Source of the DNA: Pseudomonas sp. KBS0710
GTDB taxonomy: Bacteria > Pseudomonadota > Gammaproteobacteria > Pseudomonadales > Pseudomonadaceae
Length of the DNA stretch: 64,000 bases
NCBI RefSeq assembly: GCF_005938045.2
Contig: NZ_VCCF02000002.1
Span: forward strand, 37,444-101,443
Direction of reading: 5' to 3'
Positions 48,522 to 62,879 of the stretch are shown in pieces. Each line of letters starts with the position of its first letter. The first letter of the stretch is position 1. Under the pieces are notes generated by a model. That model was not told where the DNA came from. It saw nothing but the letters and a program-made list of their open reading frames with translations, and made no database searches. Both the position numbers and the translations under genes were made by a program.

Positions 48522-48893
48522 CTACTTAGGCTTCTTGGTACCGTACTTCGAACGACCCTGGTTACGACCTTTAACGCCGGAAGTATCCAAGGAGCCGCGT
48601 ACGGTGTGGTAACGAACACCTGGCAAGTCTTTTACACGACCGCCGCGGATCAGTACCACGCTGTGCTCTTGCAGGTTGTGGCCTTCACCGCCGATGTACG
48701 AGGAAACCTCGAAACCGTTGGTCAGGCGCACACGGCATACTTTACGCAGTGCCGAGTTAGGTTTTTTCGGCGTGGTGGTATACACACGAGTGCATACGCC
48801 ACGACGTTGCGGGCAGTTCTGCAGCGCAGGTACGTCGGATTTCTCGACGATACGCTTACGCGGCTGACGTACCAGCTGGTTGATAGTTGCCAT
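48522..48893 (-). CDS. rpsL: 30S ribosomal protein S12
   Basis: 123 residues. The [13 protein letters not shown] and [13 protein letters not shown] loops carry the usual lysines (K43 and the one in VKDLP), so there is no sign of streptomycin-resistance substitutions. It is the first gene of the str operon, with its own promoter about 90-120 nt upstream. Confidence 0.98.
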   Translation of the reverse strand: MATINQLVRQPRKRIVEKSDVPALQNCPQRRGVCTRVYTTTPKKPNSALRKVCRVRLTNGFEVSSYIGGEGHNLQEHSVVLIRGGRVKDLPGVRYHTVRGSLDTSGVKGRNQGRSKYGTKKPK

Positions 48894-48947
48894 CTACTAG
48901 CTCCACTGTTGTCTTGCGACGCTATTGTCTTGCAAGAAAAGCAAAAT

Positions 48948-48967
48948 GGCAGGAACGAATTCCCGCC
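48948..48967 (-). promoter_or_regulatory. UUCG-loop hairpin in the rpsL leader
   Basis: On the minus strand, GGCGGGAA-TTCG-TTCCTGCC (one G-U pair) lies about 10-30 nt after the predicted start and is followed by ATTTTGCTTTTCTT. It looks like a stability element or attenuator. Confidence 0.55.
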
Positions 48968-48984
48968 AAATTTAGGGGTACAAG

Positions 48985-49013
48985 AGTCTAAAGAGGATCT
49001 TGCCCCCAGTCAA
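48985..49013 (-). promoter_or_regulatory. Candidate str operon promoter
   Basis: On the minus strand TTGACT (49013-49008), a 17-nt spacer and TAGACT (48990-48985), within the rpoC-rpsL gap. Confidence 0.6.
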
Positions 49014-49019
49014 GGCAAG

Positions 49020-49050
49020 GCCCCGACCTCCCCTCTCGTCGAACCGGGGC
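49020..49050 (-). terminator. Possible hairpin after rpoC
   Basis: GCCCCG and CGGGGC pair across an 18-nt loop just after rpoC. There is no T-tract, so it may be only a partial terminator. Confidence 0.35.
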
Positions 49051-49109
49051 AAAAATGCCTCGATCCGACGAATGGGGCTGCCAGGGCCCAGACTTATTTA
49101 TCGCAGAAC

Positions 49110-52100
49110 TCAGTTACCGCTTGAGTTCAGCGCTTCGGTCAGTGCAGCTTCCACTTCACTGGCGCTTACGCGCAGCGGCTTGTCAGCATCACGGCGGCGC
49201 TTGCGCTCGCTGTGGTAAGCCAAACCGGTACCAGCCGGGATCAAACGACCCACGACTACGTTTTCTTTCAGGCCGCGCAGGTAATCGCGCTTGCCGGTTA
49301 CCGCTGCTTCGGTCAGTACGCGAGTGGTCTCCTGGAAGGAGGCCGCCGAGATGAACGACTCAGTGGACAACGACGCCTTGGTGATACCCAGCAACACACG
49401 AGTGAACTTGGAGACAAATTTGTCTTCCGCGCCCAGACGTTCGTTTTCTACCAGTACGTGAGTCAGTTCCATCTGGTCGCCCTTGATGAAACTGGAATCG
49501 CCGGATTCAGCGATTTCAACTTTACGCAGCATCTGACGCAGGATGGTCTCGATGTGCTTATCGTTGATCTTCACGCCTTGCAGACGGTAAACGTCCTGGA
49601 TCTCGTTAACGATGTACTTGGCCAGCGCACTCACACCCAGCAGACGCAGGATGTCGTGTGGATCGCTTGGGCCGTCGGAGATAACTTCGCCGCGGTTTAC
49701 CTGTTCGCCTTCGAAGACGTTCAGGTGACGCCACTTAGGAATCAGCTCTTCGTACGGATCAGTACCATCGTTCGGGGTAATGACCAGACGGCGCTTGCCT
49801 TTGGTCTCTTTACCGAACGCGATGGTGCCGCTGACTTCAGCCAGAATCGACGCTTCTTTCGGACGACGAGCTTCGAACAAGTCGGCAACACGCGGCAGAC
49901 CACCGGTGATGTCGCGGGTCTTCGAAGTTTCTTGCGGGATACGCGCGATAACATCACCGATCGCGATCTTCGCACCATCCGCTACACCGACCAGGGCGTT
50001 GGCTGGCAGGAAGTACTGAGCGATTACGTCAGTGCCTGGCAGCAACAAGTCCTTGCCGTTGTCGTCGACCATCTTCACGGCAGGACGGATGTCTTTACCG
50101 GCAGCTGGACGATCTTTCGCGTCGAGTACTTCAATGTTGGTCATACCGGTCAATTCGTCAGTCTGACGCTTGATCGTAATGCCTTCTTCCATGCCCACGT
50201 AGGTCACGGTACCTTTCATTTCGGTAACGATTGGGTGAGTGTGCGGATCCCACTTGGCCACGATTGCGCCAGCGTCGACCTTGTCACCTTCTTTAACCGA
50301 AATCACAGCACCGTACGGCAGCTTGTAACGCTCACGCTCACGACCGTAGTCATCAGCGATTGCCAGCTCACCGGAACGGGATACAGCAACCAGGCAACCA
50401 TCCACTCGCTCAACGTGCTTCAGGTTGTGCAGACGGACAGTACCGCCATTCTTCACCTGAACGCTGTCAGCTGCGGAGGTCCGGCTTGCCGCACCACCGA
50501 TGTGGAACGTACGCATGGTCAGCTGGGTACCCGGCTCACCGATGGACTGGGCAGCAATTACACCAACCGCTTCACCGATGTTCACCTGGTGACCACGAGC
50601 CAAGTCACGGCCGTAGCACTTGGCGCAGATGCCATAGCGGGTTTCGCAGCTGATCGGCGAGCGAACAATCACTTCGTCGATGCTGTTGAGTTCGATGAAC
50701 TCGACCCACTTCTCATCTACCAGGGTGCCGGCAGGAACGATAATTTCCTCGGTACCTGGCTTGAATACGTCACGGGCGATAACTCGACCCAGTACGCGCT
50801 CACCCAATGGCTCTACAACGTCGCCGCCTTCGATGTGCGGAGTCATCAGCAGACCGTGTTCGGTGCCGCAGTCAACTTCAGTCACAACCAAGTCTTGCGC
50901 AACGTCTACCAGACGACGAGTCAGGTAACCGGAGTTAGCTGTTTTCAACGCGGTATCCGCAAGACCCTTACGAGCACCGTGAGTGGAGATGAAGTACTGA
51001 AGTACGCTCAAACCTTCACGGAAGTTCGCAGTAATCGGCGTTTCGATGATGGAGCCGTCCGGCTTGGCCATCAGGCCACGCATACCGGCGAGCTGACGGA
51101 TCTGCGCAGCAGAACCCCGTGCGCCCGAGTCGGCCATCATGTACATCGAGTTGAACGACTCTTGATCGACTTCTACGCCATGACGGTCGATAACTTTCTC
51201 TTTCGAGAGGTTAGCCATCATCGCCTTCGACACTTCGTCGTTGGCCTTGGACCAAAGGTCGATCACTTTGTTGTACTTCTCGCCCTGGGTTACCAGGCCG
51301 GAGGCGTACTGGCTTTCGATTTCTTTCACTTCATCAGTTGCAGCATTGATGATCTGGGCTTTTTCATCCGGGATAACGAAGTCGTTAACACCGATGGAAA
51401 CGCCGGAAATGGTCGAATAAGCAAAGCCGGTGTACATCAACTGGTCAGCGAAGATCACAGTCTCTTTCAAACCAACCACGCGGTAGCACTGGTTGATCAG
51501 CTTGGAGATCGCCTTTTTCTTCATCGGCAAGTTGACGACGTCGTACGACAGACCTTTTGGCACAACTTGATACAGCAGCGCACGGCCGACAGTAGTGTCG
51601 ACAATACGAGTGCCGCTCACGCTGCCGCCATCACGGTCGTTGACGGTTTCGTTGATCCGCACTTTGACCTTGGCATGCAGTGCGGCTTCGCCGGCACGGA
51701 ACACACGGTCAACTTCTTGCAGGTCAGCGAACACACGACCTTCGCCTTTGGCATTGATCGCTTCACGGGTCATGTAGTACAGACCCAATACAACGTCCTG
51801 CGACGGAACGATGATTGGCTCACCGTTGGCTGGCGACAGAATGTTGTTGGTCGACATCATCAACGCACGCGCTTCCAACTGTGCTTCCAGTGTCAGCGGT
51901 ACGTGCACGGCCATTTGGTCGCCGTCGAAGTCGGCGTTGTACGCAGCACAGACCAACGGGTGCAGCTGGATAGCCTTACCTTCGATCAGTACCGGTTCAA
52001 ACGCCTGGATACCCAGACGGTGAAGGGTCGGTGCACGGTTGAGGAGAACCGGGTGTTCGCGAATCACTTCAGCGAGAACGTCCCAAACCTCAGGCAGTTC

Positions 52101-53309
52101 GCGCTCGACCATTTTCTTGGCCGCTTTGATGGTGGTCGCGAGACCGCGCATTTCCAGTTTGCCGAAGATGAATGGCTTGAACAGCTCAAGCGCCATCTTC
52201 TTAGGCAGACCGCACTGGTGCAGACGCAGGGTCGGGCCTACGGTAATTACCGAACGACCGGAGTAGTCAACACGCTTACCGAGCAAGTTCTGACGGAAAC
52301 GGCCTTGCTTACCCTTGATCATGTCAGCCAAGGATTTCAGAGGACGCTTGTTCGAACCGGTGATAGCGCGACCACGACGACCGTTGTCGAGCAAGGCATC
52401 GACAGCTTCTTGCAACATACGCTTTTCGTTGCGCACGATGATGTCCGGAGCGGACAGATCAAGCAGGCGCTTCAAGCGGTTGTTACGGTTGATCACGCGG
52501 CGGTACAGGTCGTTGAGGTCGGACGTCGCGAAACGACCACCGTCCAACGGTACCAGCGGACGCAGGTCTGGCGGCAGAACCGGCAGAACGGTCAGCACCA
52601 TCCACTCTGGCAAGTTGCCGGAACCCTGGAAGGCTTCCATCAACTTCAGACGCTTGGACAGCTTCTTGATCTTGGTTTCGGAGTTGGTTTGCGGAATTTC
52701 TTCGCGCAGACGGCCAATCTCGTGCTCCAGGTCGATAGCGTGCAGCAGTTCGCGGACAGCTTCGGCACCCATGCGGGCATCGAAATCGTCACCGAATTCT
52801 TCCAGCGCTTCGAAGTACTGCTCGTCGTTCAGCAGCTGACCTTTTTCAAGGGTGGTCATGCCTGGATCGATAACGACATAGCTCTCGAAGTAGAGAACGC
52901 GTTCGATATCACGCAGGGTCATGTCCATCAGCAAGCCGATACGGGACGGCAGCGATTTCAGAAACCAGATGTGGGCAACCGGCGAAGCCAGTTCGATGTG
53001 CGCCATGCGCTCACGACGAACCTTGGCCAGTGCAACTTCAACGCCGCACTTCTCGCAGATCACACCACGGTGCTTCAAGCGCTTGTACTTACCGCACAGG
53101 CACTCGTAATCCTTTACCGGGCCAAAGATCTTGGCGCAGAACAGGCCGTCACGTTCTGGTTTGAACGTACGGTAGTTAATGGTTTCCGGCTTTTTAACTT
53201 CACCGAACGACCACGAACGGATCATCTCAGGCGATGCCAACCCAATACGGATGGCGTCGAACTCTTCGACTTGACCCTGGTTTTTCAGCAAATTCAGTAG
53301 GTCTTTCAA
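49110..53309 (-). CDS. rpoC: RNA polymerase beta' subunit
   Basis: 1399 residues. The N-terminal zinc-binding [20 protein letters not shown] and the catalytic [12 protein letters not shown] are present, with the second zinc site ([13 protein letters not shown]) further on. The start is TTG, preceded by GGAGGAAAGGCC; no ATG fits the conserved N-terminus (MKDLLNLLK). It lies 64 nt after rpoB. Confidence 0.99.
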   Translation of the reverse strand: MKDLLNLLKNQGQVEEFDAIRIGLASPEMIRSWSFGEVKKPETINYRTFKPERDGLFCAKIFGPVKDYECLCGKYKRLKHRGVICEKCGVEVALAKVRRERMAHIELASPVAHIWFLKSLPSRIGLLMDMTLRDIERVLYFESYVVIDPGMTTLEKGQLLNDEQYFEALEEFGDDFDARMGAEAVRELLHAIDLEHEIGRLREEIPQTNSETKIKKLSKRLKLMEAFQGSGNLPEWMVLTVLPVLPPDLRPLVPLDGGRFATSDLNDLYRRVINRNNRLKRLLDLSAPDIIVRNEKRMLQEAVDALLDNGRRGRAITGSNKRPLKSLADMIKGKQGRFRQNLLGKRVDYSGRSVITVGPTLRLHQCGLPKKMALELFKPFIFGKLEMRGLATTIKAAKKMVERELPEVWDVLAEVIREHPVLLNRAPTLHRLGIQAFEPVLIEGKAIQLHPLVCAAYNADFDGDQMAVHVPLTLEAQLEARALMMSTNNILSPANGEPIIVPSQDVVLGLYYMTREAINAKGEGRVFADLQEVDRVFRAGEAALHAKVKVRINETVNDRDGGSVSGTRIVDTTVGRALLYQVVPKGLSYDVVNLPMKKKAISKLINQCYRVVGLKETVIFADQLMYTGFAYSTISGVSIGVNDFVIPDEKAQIINAATDEVKEIESQYASGLVTQGEKYNKVIDLWSKANDEVSKAMMANLSKEKVIDRHGVEVDQESFNSMYMMADSGARGSAAQIRQLAGMRGLMAKPDGSIIETPITANFREGLSVLQYFISTHGARKGLADTALKTANSGYLTRRLVDVAQDLVVTEVDCGTEHGLLMTPHIEGGDVVEPLGERVLGRVIARDVFKPGTEEIIVPAGTLVDEKWVEFIELNSIDEVIVRSPISCETRYGICAKCYGRDLARGHQVNIGEAVGVIAAQSIGEPGTQLTMRTFHIGGAASRTSAADSVQVKNGGTVRLHNLKHVERVDGCLVAVSRSGELAIADDYGRERERYKLPYGAVISVKEGDKVDAGAIVAKWDPHTHPIVTEMKGTVTYVGMEEGITIKRQTDELTGMTNIEVLDAKDRPAAGKDIRPAVKMVDDNGKDLLLPGTDVIAQYFLPANALVGVADGAKIAIGDVIARIPQETSKTRDITGGLPRVADLFEARRPKEASILAEVSGTIAFGKETKGKRRLVITPNDGTDPYEELIPKWRHLNVFEGEQVNRGEVISDGPSDPHDILRLLGVSALAKYIVNEIQDVYRLQGVKINDKHIETILRQMLRKVEIAESGDSSFIKGDQMELTHVLVENERLGAEDKFVSKFTRVLLGITKASLSTESFISAASFQETTRVLTEAAVTGKRDYLRGLKENVVVGRLIPAGTGLAYHSERKRRRDADKPLRVSASEVEAALTEALNSSGN

Positions 53310-53373
53310 GGCCTTTCCTCCTGGCGGAGCAGAGAGCGGGCTAAACAGCCCCGCTCTCGATTCGCGTCACGTG

Positions 53374-57447
<4,074 letters not shown>

Positions 57448-57510
57448 CAGCGTTCCCCAGCTTGGTCACCTGCTTGTTTGGCCCCTCCGACGGGAGCAGC
57501 CAGAAAATCT

Positions 57511-57530
57511 TGCAAACCCCATGGTTTGCA
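57511..57530 (-). promoter_or_regulatory. Perfect hairpin in the rpoB leader
   Basis: TGCAAACC-ATGG-GGTTTGCA on the minus strand is an 8-bp perfect stem with a tetraloop, downstream of the rplL-rpoB attenuator. It could be a processing or protein-binding site. Confidence 0.5.
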
Positions 57531-57591
57531 CCACCGCATCGGGTGGCTACAGCGCGTCATTGGCGGCGACCGAGTCGACAGCCAAGAACGG

Positions 57592-57620
57592 AAAAAGGCC
57601 GGTGGCAAGAGCCACCAGCC
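57592..57620 (-). terminator. Attenuator between rplL and rpoB
   Basis: GGCTGGTGGC-TCTT-GCCACCGGCC (one G-U pair) is followed by TTTTT. E. coli has a partial terminator in the same place that sets the ratio of L7/L12 to polymerase. Confidence 0.85.
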
Positions 57621-57666
57621 ATCAGCCTTCAGCTTAACGCTTGGGCTGGAGACGCAAGGTCGATGC

Positions 57667-58032
57667 TTACTTCAGCTCGACTTTAGCGCCTGCTTCTTCC
57701 AGCACTGCTTTAGCTTTGTCAGCGGCGTCTTTCGACACTGCTTCCAGAACCTGGGCAGGAGCGCCGTCAACTACAGCCTTGGCTTCTTTCAGGCCCAGAC
57801 CGGTCAGTTCACGAACTGCCTTGATCACGTTTACTTTCTTCTCGCCAGCTTCCAGCAGCATGACGTTGAATTCGGTTTGCTCTTCAGCAGCAACAGCAGC
57901 AACAGCTGGGCCAGCGGAAGCAGCGGCAGCGGAAACGCCGAATTTTTCTTCGAAAGCTTTGATCAGCTCAACAACCTGCAGAACCGACATTTCAGCTACG
58001 GCGTTGAGGATATCTTCTTGGGAGATAGACAT
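57667..58032 (-). CDS. rplL: 50S ribosomal protein L7/L12
   Basis: 121 residues: helical N-terminus ([17 protein letters not shown]), an Ala-rich hinge (about 36-52) and the globular C-terminal domain ([24 protein letters not shown]). It is the stalk protein that recruits translation factors. Confidence 0.99.
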   Translation of the reverse strand: MSISQEDILNAVAEMSVLQVVELIKAFEEKFGVSAAAASAGPAVAAVAAEEQTEFNVMLLEAGEKKVNVIKAVRELTGLGLKEAKAVVDGAPAQVLEAVSKDAADKAKAVLEEAGAKVELK

Positions 58033-58110
58033 TACTGTATTTCCTGAATTGGGGGACGGCCTACGCGGCCATCGAAATAAACAAAAATACGCGAAAGGAG
58101 ATGCTCAGCC

Positions 58111-58611
58111 TTAGGCTGCGGCAGCTTCTTTTTGCTCGCGAACTGCGGCCAGAGTACGAGCCAACTTGCTGGTAGCGCCTTGAATCACGCTCATCAGCTG
58201 AGAAATAGCTTCGTTACGGGTCGGCAGTGTTGCCAGTACGTCGATTTGGTTAGCTGCGAGGAACTTGCCCTCGAACGCAGCTGCCTTGATCTCGAACTTA
58301 TCCTGACTCTTGGCGAATTCCTTGAACAAACGGGCAGCAGCACCCGGGTGATCTTTGGAGAACGCGATCAGAGTCGGGCCGGTGAACACGTCATTGAGGA
58401 CACTGTATTCAGTGTCAGCAACAGCGCGCTTGAGCAGGGTGTTACGTACAACACGTACGTATACGCCAGCTTCACGAGCCTCTTTACGGAGTCCGGTCAT
58501 AGCGCTTACTGTCACACCACGGGCATCAGCCACGACAGCGGACAGAGCAGCTTTGGCAGCCTCGTTGACTTCAGCGACGATGGCCTTCTTGTCTTCGAGA
58601 TTAATTGCCAC
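58111..58611 (-). CDS. rplJ: 50S ribosomal protein L10
   Basis: 166 residues, start GTG at 58611 ([15 protein letters not shown]) with AGGAG 8 nt upstream. It anchors L7/L12 dimers and represses its own operon by binding the leader. Confidence 0.98.
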   Translation of the reverse strand: MAINLEDKKAIVAEVNEAAKAALSAVVADARGVTVSAMTGLRKEAREAGVYVRVVRNTLLKRAVADTEYSVLNDVFTGPTLIAFSKDHPGAAARLFKEFAKSQDKFEIKAAAFEGKFLAANQIDVLATLPTRNEAISQLMSVIQGATSKLARTLAAVREQKEAAAA

Positions 58612-58682
58612 GGGTTTAACTCCTGCTTGTTACCGTTTCATCTGGCCGAAGCCGGATGTCGTTTTGGTGTCTGATTCGGTAA

Positions 58683-58770
58683 GGAACCGGGAGCACCATC
58701 TGCGTAGGCTTGAGGTTTAAGGCTTGCGCCGCCTACGGTCTTGGATAGCCCCCGCCAGGCAGGGACCCCA
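58683..58770 (-). promoter_or_regulatory. L10 leader, autoregulatory RNA
   Basis: The minus-strand sequence contains TATCCAAGACCGTAGG, a small GC hairpin, then CCTACGCAGATGGTG. These blocks match in order the E. coli L10 leader kink-turn and switch region as I recall it. It is the binding site for the L10-(L12)4 complex. Confidence 0.85.
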
Positions 58771-58810
58771 ATTTTTTCAATTGGCGCGATCTCTCGCACC
58801 AACGTGTTTC

Positions 58811-59506
58811 TTATACGTCCAGCGAGCCTTGGTCGATGACCAGACCTGGGCCCATAGTGGTGCTCAGGGTAACGCGCTTGACGTAGATACCTTTCGAGGA
58901 AGCTGGCTTGATACGCTTCAGATCAGCGATCAGGGCTTCAACGTTTTCCTTCAGCTTGACGGCATCAAAGCCGACTTTGCCAACGGAGGTGTGGATGATG
59001 CCGTTTTTGTCGGTGCGATAACGAACCTGACCAGCCTTGGCGTTTTTAACCGCGGTAGCTACGTCTGGCGTTACGGTGCCGACTTTAGGGTTAGGCATCA
59101 GACCACGTGGACCGAGGATCTGACCCAACTGACCTACAACGCGCATTGCATCCGGGGAAGCAATTACTACGTCGTAGTTCAGGTCGCCGCCTTTCATTTC
59201 GGCAGCCAGGTCGTCCATGCCAACGCGATCAGCGCCGGCGGCCAGAGCAGCTTCAGCTGCTGGGCCTTGGGTGAAGACAGCAACACGTACAGTCTTGCCA
59301 GTACCGTGTGGCAGCACAGTAGCGCTACGAACGACCTGGTCGGATTTACGTGGGTCAACACCCAGGTTTACAGCAACGTCAACGGACTCGCTGAACTTGA
59401 CAGTCGACAGCTCGGTCAGCAGGGCAGCGGCGTCTACAAAGTTGTAGGCCTTGCCTGCTTCGATTTTGCCGGCGATAGCCTTTTGGCGCTTGGTCAGCTT
59501 AGCCAT
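58811..59506 (-). CDS. rplA: 50S ribosomal protein L1
   Basis: 231 residues starting [19 protein letters not shown]. It forms the L1 stalk and in E. coli represses rplK-rplA. Its ATG overlaps the rplK stop (TAATG). Confidence 0.98.
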
Positions 59507-59937
59507 TACACACCCTCCACGTTAAGGCCCATGCTACGAGCAGAACCGGCGATGGTACGCACGGCTGCATCCATATCAGCTGCAGTCAGATCCGCGTTTT
59601 TGGTTTTCGCGATTTCTTCCAGCTGAGCACGAGTTACGGTGCCAACCTTAACGGTGTTAGGACGAGCGGAACCGCTAGTCAGACCAGCAGCTTTCTTCAG
59701 CAAAACTGAAGCCGGGGTCGACTTGGTTTCGAAAGTGAAGCTACGGTCGCTGTATACAGTGATGATCACTGGAGTCGGCAGACCTGGCTCAAGACCCTGA
59801 GTACGGGCGTTGAAGGCCTTGCAGAATTCCATGATGTTCACGCCGTGCTGACCCAGAGCCGGGCCGACAGGTGGACTTGGGTTGGCCTGAGCGGCCTTTA
59901 CTTGCAGCTTGATGTAAGCGGTAATCTTCTTGGCCAT
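59506..59937 (-). CDS. rplK: 50S ribosomal protein L11
   Basis: 143 residues starting [20 protein letters not shown]; the thiostrepton-contact Pro region [13 protein letters not shown] is intact. The conserved start is at 59937. No clear promoter is visible between it and the nusG terminator. Confidence 0.98.
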
Positions 59938-60010
59938 GAGGCACTCCAATTACGGGTTCAAACGCCTCGAAAGGCTCCCCGGTTACTTGCGCGTTTATCC
60001 CAGTGACGAC

Positions 60011-60039
60011 AAAACCCCACAGCCTAAGGCTGCGGGGTT
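60011..60039 (-). terminator. Terminator between nusG and rplK
   Basis: On the minus strand, AACCCCGCAGCC-TTA-GGCTGTGGGGTT (one G-U pair) runs into TTG. Confidence 0.8.
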
Positions 60040-60054
60040 GGGATGCTTGCTCAG

Positions 60055-60588
60055 CTAGACCTTCTCGACCTGGCTGAACTCCAACTCTACCGGAGTAGAG
60101 CGACCGAAAATGAGCACTGCCACTTGGATCCGGCTCTTTTCGTAGTTAACTTCTTCGACGGTGCCGTTGAAATCAGCAAACGGACCATCTGTGACACGAA
60201 CAACCTCACCCGGCTCGAACAACGTCTTCGGCTTAGGCTTGTCGCTACCGTCAGCAACGCGACGCAGAATTGCTTCCGCCTCTTTGTCGGTGATCGGAGC
60301 AGGCTTATCAGCAGTACCGCCGATGAAACCCATGACACGAGGAGTGTCCTTGACCAAGTGCCAAGTACCTTCATTCATGTCCATCTGAACCAGCACGTAG
60401 CCAGGGAAGAACTTGCGTTCGCTTTTGCGCTTCTGGCCATTCCGCATTTCAACCACTTCTTCAGTGGGAACCAGAATTTCGCCGAAGCCATCTTCCATGC
60501 CTGCGAGCTTTACGCGCTCTAGCAAAGAGCGCATAACATGCTTCTCGTAACCCGAGTAAGCATGCACAACGTACCAACGCTTAGCCAC
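60055..60588 (-). CDS. nusG: Transcription termination/antitermination protein NusG
   Basis: 177 residues: NGN domain ([22 protein letters not shown]) and a C-terminal KOW motif ([24 protein letters not shown]). It couples RNA polymerase to Rho and ribosomes, 9 nt after secE. Confidence 0.99.
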   Translation of the reverse strand: MAKRWYVVHAYSGYEKHVMRSLLERVKLAGMEDGFGEILVPTEEVVEMRNGQKRKSERKFFPGYVLVQMDMNEGTWHLVKDTPRVMGFIGGTADKPAPITDKEAEAILRRVADGSDKPKPKTLFEPGEVVRVTDGPFADFNGTVEEVNYEKSRIQVAVLIFGRSTPVELEFSQVEKV

Positions 60589-60597
60589 GGGACACCC

Positions 60598-60966
60598 TTA
60601 GCCAACAATCAAGGAAACAAGCCAGCCGAGCAGGGAATCAAGCCCCCACAACAGCAACGCCATAACCAGAACAACAGCCACAACAATCAACGTGGTCTGC
60701 GTGGTTTCTTGGCGAGTCGGCCAAACGACTTTACGAATTTCGGTGCGAGCTTCCTTTACCAGGACCGCGAAAGACTTGCCTTTGGCAGTCTGCAGGCCTA
60801 CAAAGGCAGCTACAGCAGCAAGGGCGAGCAAAGCGAGTACACGGTACAGGATCGGCGAAGCAGAGTAGTACTGATTGCCAACAACGCCTACGACCACCAA
60901 TGCGACTACGGCGAGCCACTTGACGAGATCGAAACGAGAGCTTTGAGCTTCAGCCTTAGGAGTCAT
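60598..60966 (-). CDS. secE: Protein translocase subunit SecE
   Basis: 122 residues with three membrane helices; the C-terminal core is EARTEIRKVVWPTRQETTQTT. It clamps SecY. It follows the tRNA-Trp gene by 45 nt, so it is likely cotranscribed with it. Confidence 0.97.
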   Translation of the reverse strand: MTPKAEAQSSRFDLVKWLAVVALVVVGVVGNQYYSASPILYRVLALLALAAVAAFVGLQTAKGKSFAVLVKEARTEIRKVVWPTRQETTQTTLIVVAVVLVMALLLWGLDSLLGWLVSLIVG

Positions 60967-61011
60967 CTATGAAGATCCTGTGAAAAGAAAGCCAGACACA
61001 CCACGTGAATC

Positions 61012-61087
61012 TGGCAGGTCAGGAGGGAATCGAACCCCCAACCTACGGTTTTGGAGACCGTCGCTCTGCCAATTGAGCTACTGACCT
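61012..61087 (-). tRNA. tRNA-Trp (CCA)
   Basis: 76-nt cloverleaf with the CCA end encoded. The anticodon loop is CTCCAAA with stems ACGGT/ACCGT, the T-arm is GGGGGTTCGATTCCC, and the discriminator base is G. Confidence 0.97.
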
Positions 61088-61107
61088 AAAACAAAATCAG
61101 GCCGACC

Positions 61108-61136
61108 ATTATGCAGGCCTGAAAAAGACTTTACAA
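61108..61136 (-). promoter_or_regulatory. Candidate promoter of tRNA-Trp-secE-nusG
   Basis: On the minus strand TTGTAA (61136-61131), a 17-nt spacer and CATAAT (61113-61108). It lies within the 161-nt gap where tufB is found in other Pseudomonas. Confidence 0.5.
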
Positions 61137-61216
61137 CAACCAACCCCACTAGACCTGAAATCACTTGGCAACAAAGCCAAATGCGACACCAACAAGCCGA
61201 GGCAGCTGTTAAAACA

Positions 61217-61242
61217 AAGGCAGATATTTTCATATCTGCCTT
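61217..61242 (-). terminator. Terminator after tRNA-Thr
   Basis: An 11-bp perfect stem AAGGCAGATAT/ATATCTGCCTT with a GAAA loop, followed on the minus strand by TGTTTTAAC. Confidence 0.75.
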
Positions 61243-61248
61243 GTTATA

Positions 61249-61324
61249 TGGAGCTCTTGAGCGGATTTGAACCGCTGACCTCACCCTTACCAAGGGTGTG
61301 CTCTACCAACTGAGCTACAAGAGC
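61249..61324 (-). tRNA. tRNA-Thr (GGU)
   Basis: 76-nt cloverleaf ending in encoded CCA; anticodon loop TTGGTAA between CACCC and GGGTG. Confidence 0.97.
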
Positions 61325-61350
61325 AAAACACATTGCACAACCTGCAAACT

Positions 61351-61424
<74 letters not shown>

Positions 61425-61448
61425 GGAGCTTGCAGCTCACGCTAAAAA

Positions 61449-61533
<85 letters not shown>

Positions 61534-61546
61534 TAAGCGAGCCGGC

Positions 61547-61574
61547 ATTCTACATCACGCCGGCCTTCTGTCAA
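61547..61574 (-). promoter_or_regulatory. Promoter of the tRNA cluster
   Basis: On the minus strand, a perfect TTGACA (61574-61569), a 16-nt spacer and TAGAAT (61552-61547). GCCGGC follows the -10, the GC-rich discriminator of stringently controlled promoters. Confidence 0.78.
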
Positions 61575-61675
61575 GCATTTTCTCATTAAAAATATGAGCT
61601 TAGCTGCGTTGACCTTCGCTTCACCTTGTAGACCGTAAAGGTCTTCACTGCGAAGCGGGCGCCATTCTATGCAAA

Positions 61676-62122
61676 CTATTCGACAGTTGCAACGCCTTCG
61701 CACAACATTATTTTATGTTTTAACTCATTGAATTCCTTAGCAAGGTTTTCAAACGGCAGATCGTCAGCCAGCCTCCTGCTTTCAGGGGCGACACGAAGCC
61801 AATAGCCGGAGGCATCAGGCGTATTGAGCAGCTGCACTTTGGCCTTTATATCCAGGCTGATGAGGCGCTGCTCGACCGACAGCGCCTGGCGCTGATCAGC
61901 AAAGCCACCGATGTATAGACAGGTACTTTGTGCGTCAGGCGCTTTTGCCCGGTCACGCCGAACCATGGGGTCAGAGGACTCACTCAATAAGCGAATATCC
62001 TGCTGAGAGCCCTTATAAAGGCTCAGAGGCGTTACATCTTTAGCACGCAACGGGGCTTCCTGTTGATGCCAGACGTAATAGAAGGCATTGAGAACGAGCA
62101 AAAGCAAAAACAGCCAACGCAT
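61676..62122 (-). CDS. Membrane-anchored SPOR-like protein
   Basis: 148 residues: one N-terminal membrane helix (MRWLFLLLLVLNAFYYVW), then a linker and a C-terminal domain resembling the SPOR fold (CLYIGGFADQRQALSVEQRL... to SGYWLRVAPES). GAGG lies 6 nt before the ATG at 62122; the upstream in-frame starts are within coaX. It overlaps no neighbour and follows coaX on the same strand by 7 nt. SPOR domains bind peptidoglycan at division sites; here that is inference from the fold. Confidence 0.75.
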   Translation of the reverse strand: MRWLFLLLLVLNAFYYVWHQQEAPLRAKDVTPLSLYKGSQQDIRLLSESSDPMVRRDRAKAPDAQSTCLYIGGFADQRQALSVEQRLISLDIKAKVQLLNTPDASGYWLRVAPESRRLADDLPFENLAKEFNELKHKIMLCEGVATVE

Positions 62123-62129
62123 AAATACC

Positions 62130-62879
62130 TCAGGACAAAGGGCACGCCATCGCCAGACCAACAAACACCAGATCAGGAACGAAACGAGCTTGGGGCACGG
62201 CATCGGAGACCAGGTCCGCATCCCCGCCAGTCAGAAAGACGGTGAAATCATCCCCCCAATAGCTTCGAGCCAATTCGAGCTGGGTCAAGACAAACCCCCT
62301 GAGCATCAGCGTACAACCTCGCTCAACCGCCTCAACGGTCGTCCGCCCCGGCGAGAGGCGCGCCAAGGCCTGCTCTGCCGCAATATCGTCATAGCGGATC
62401 TTGCGCGTATGCGTTCGCAACTGGCTGCGCATGAGCGGCATCCCCGGGCAGATGAACCCGCCAAGATGCTCGCCATCGGCAGCAATAAAGTCCGCGGTGG
62501 CTGCGGTACCAAAATCGAGCACCAGGCAGGCACCCGATGCCAACTTGAAACCGCCCAGCATTGCCAACCAACGATCCAGCCCAAGGCGCTCAAACTCTTC
62601 GTAGCCGTTACGCACACCCGCCGCTTCTCTCGCTGAGGCAGCACAAGACACAACAACCCCAAATGCCCCCTGCAATGCCTCAACCAACTGCCCGGTCTCC
62701 TCGGAGGCCCGAACACTTACCAGGCGACAGCGCGTCAATGAGAGCCCCGGAATCGCTATCAACCCCTCAATCAACTCAAGGTCCGAGCCGACGACGCCCT
62801 CAGCGGACGCCTTGGCCGCAGGCGAATCGAGCACACGCCACTTGATAAAACTATTCCCACAGTCGAGCTCAAGAATCAT
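62130..62879 (-). CDS. coaX: Type III pantothenate kinase
   Basis: 249 residues with the ASKHA phosphate motifs [12 protein letters not shown] near the N-terminus and [14 protein letters not shown]. It catalyses the first step of coenzyme A synthesis. The ATG overlaps birA by 11 nt; a GTG one codon upstream is possible. It stands in the usual birA-coaX pair. Confidence 0.95.
   Translation of the reverse strand: MILELDCGNSFIKWRVLDSPAAKASAEGVVGSDLELIEGLIAIPGLSLTRCRLVSVRASEETGQLVEALQGAFGVVVSCAASAREAAGVRNGYEEFERLGLDRWLAMLGGFKLASGACLVLDFGTAATADFIAADGEHLGGFICPGMPLMRSQLRTHTRKIRYDDIAAEQALARLSPGRTTVEAVERGCTLMLRGFVLTQLELARSYWGDDFTVFLTGGDADLVSDAVPQARFVPDLVFVGLAMACPLS

Noticed and set aside
49212..53300. 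Antisense open frame of 1362 codons across rpoC
   Set aside because: Same codon-bias shadow as in rpoB; no recognisable protein features.
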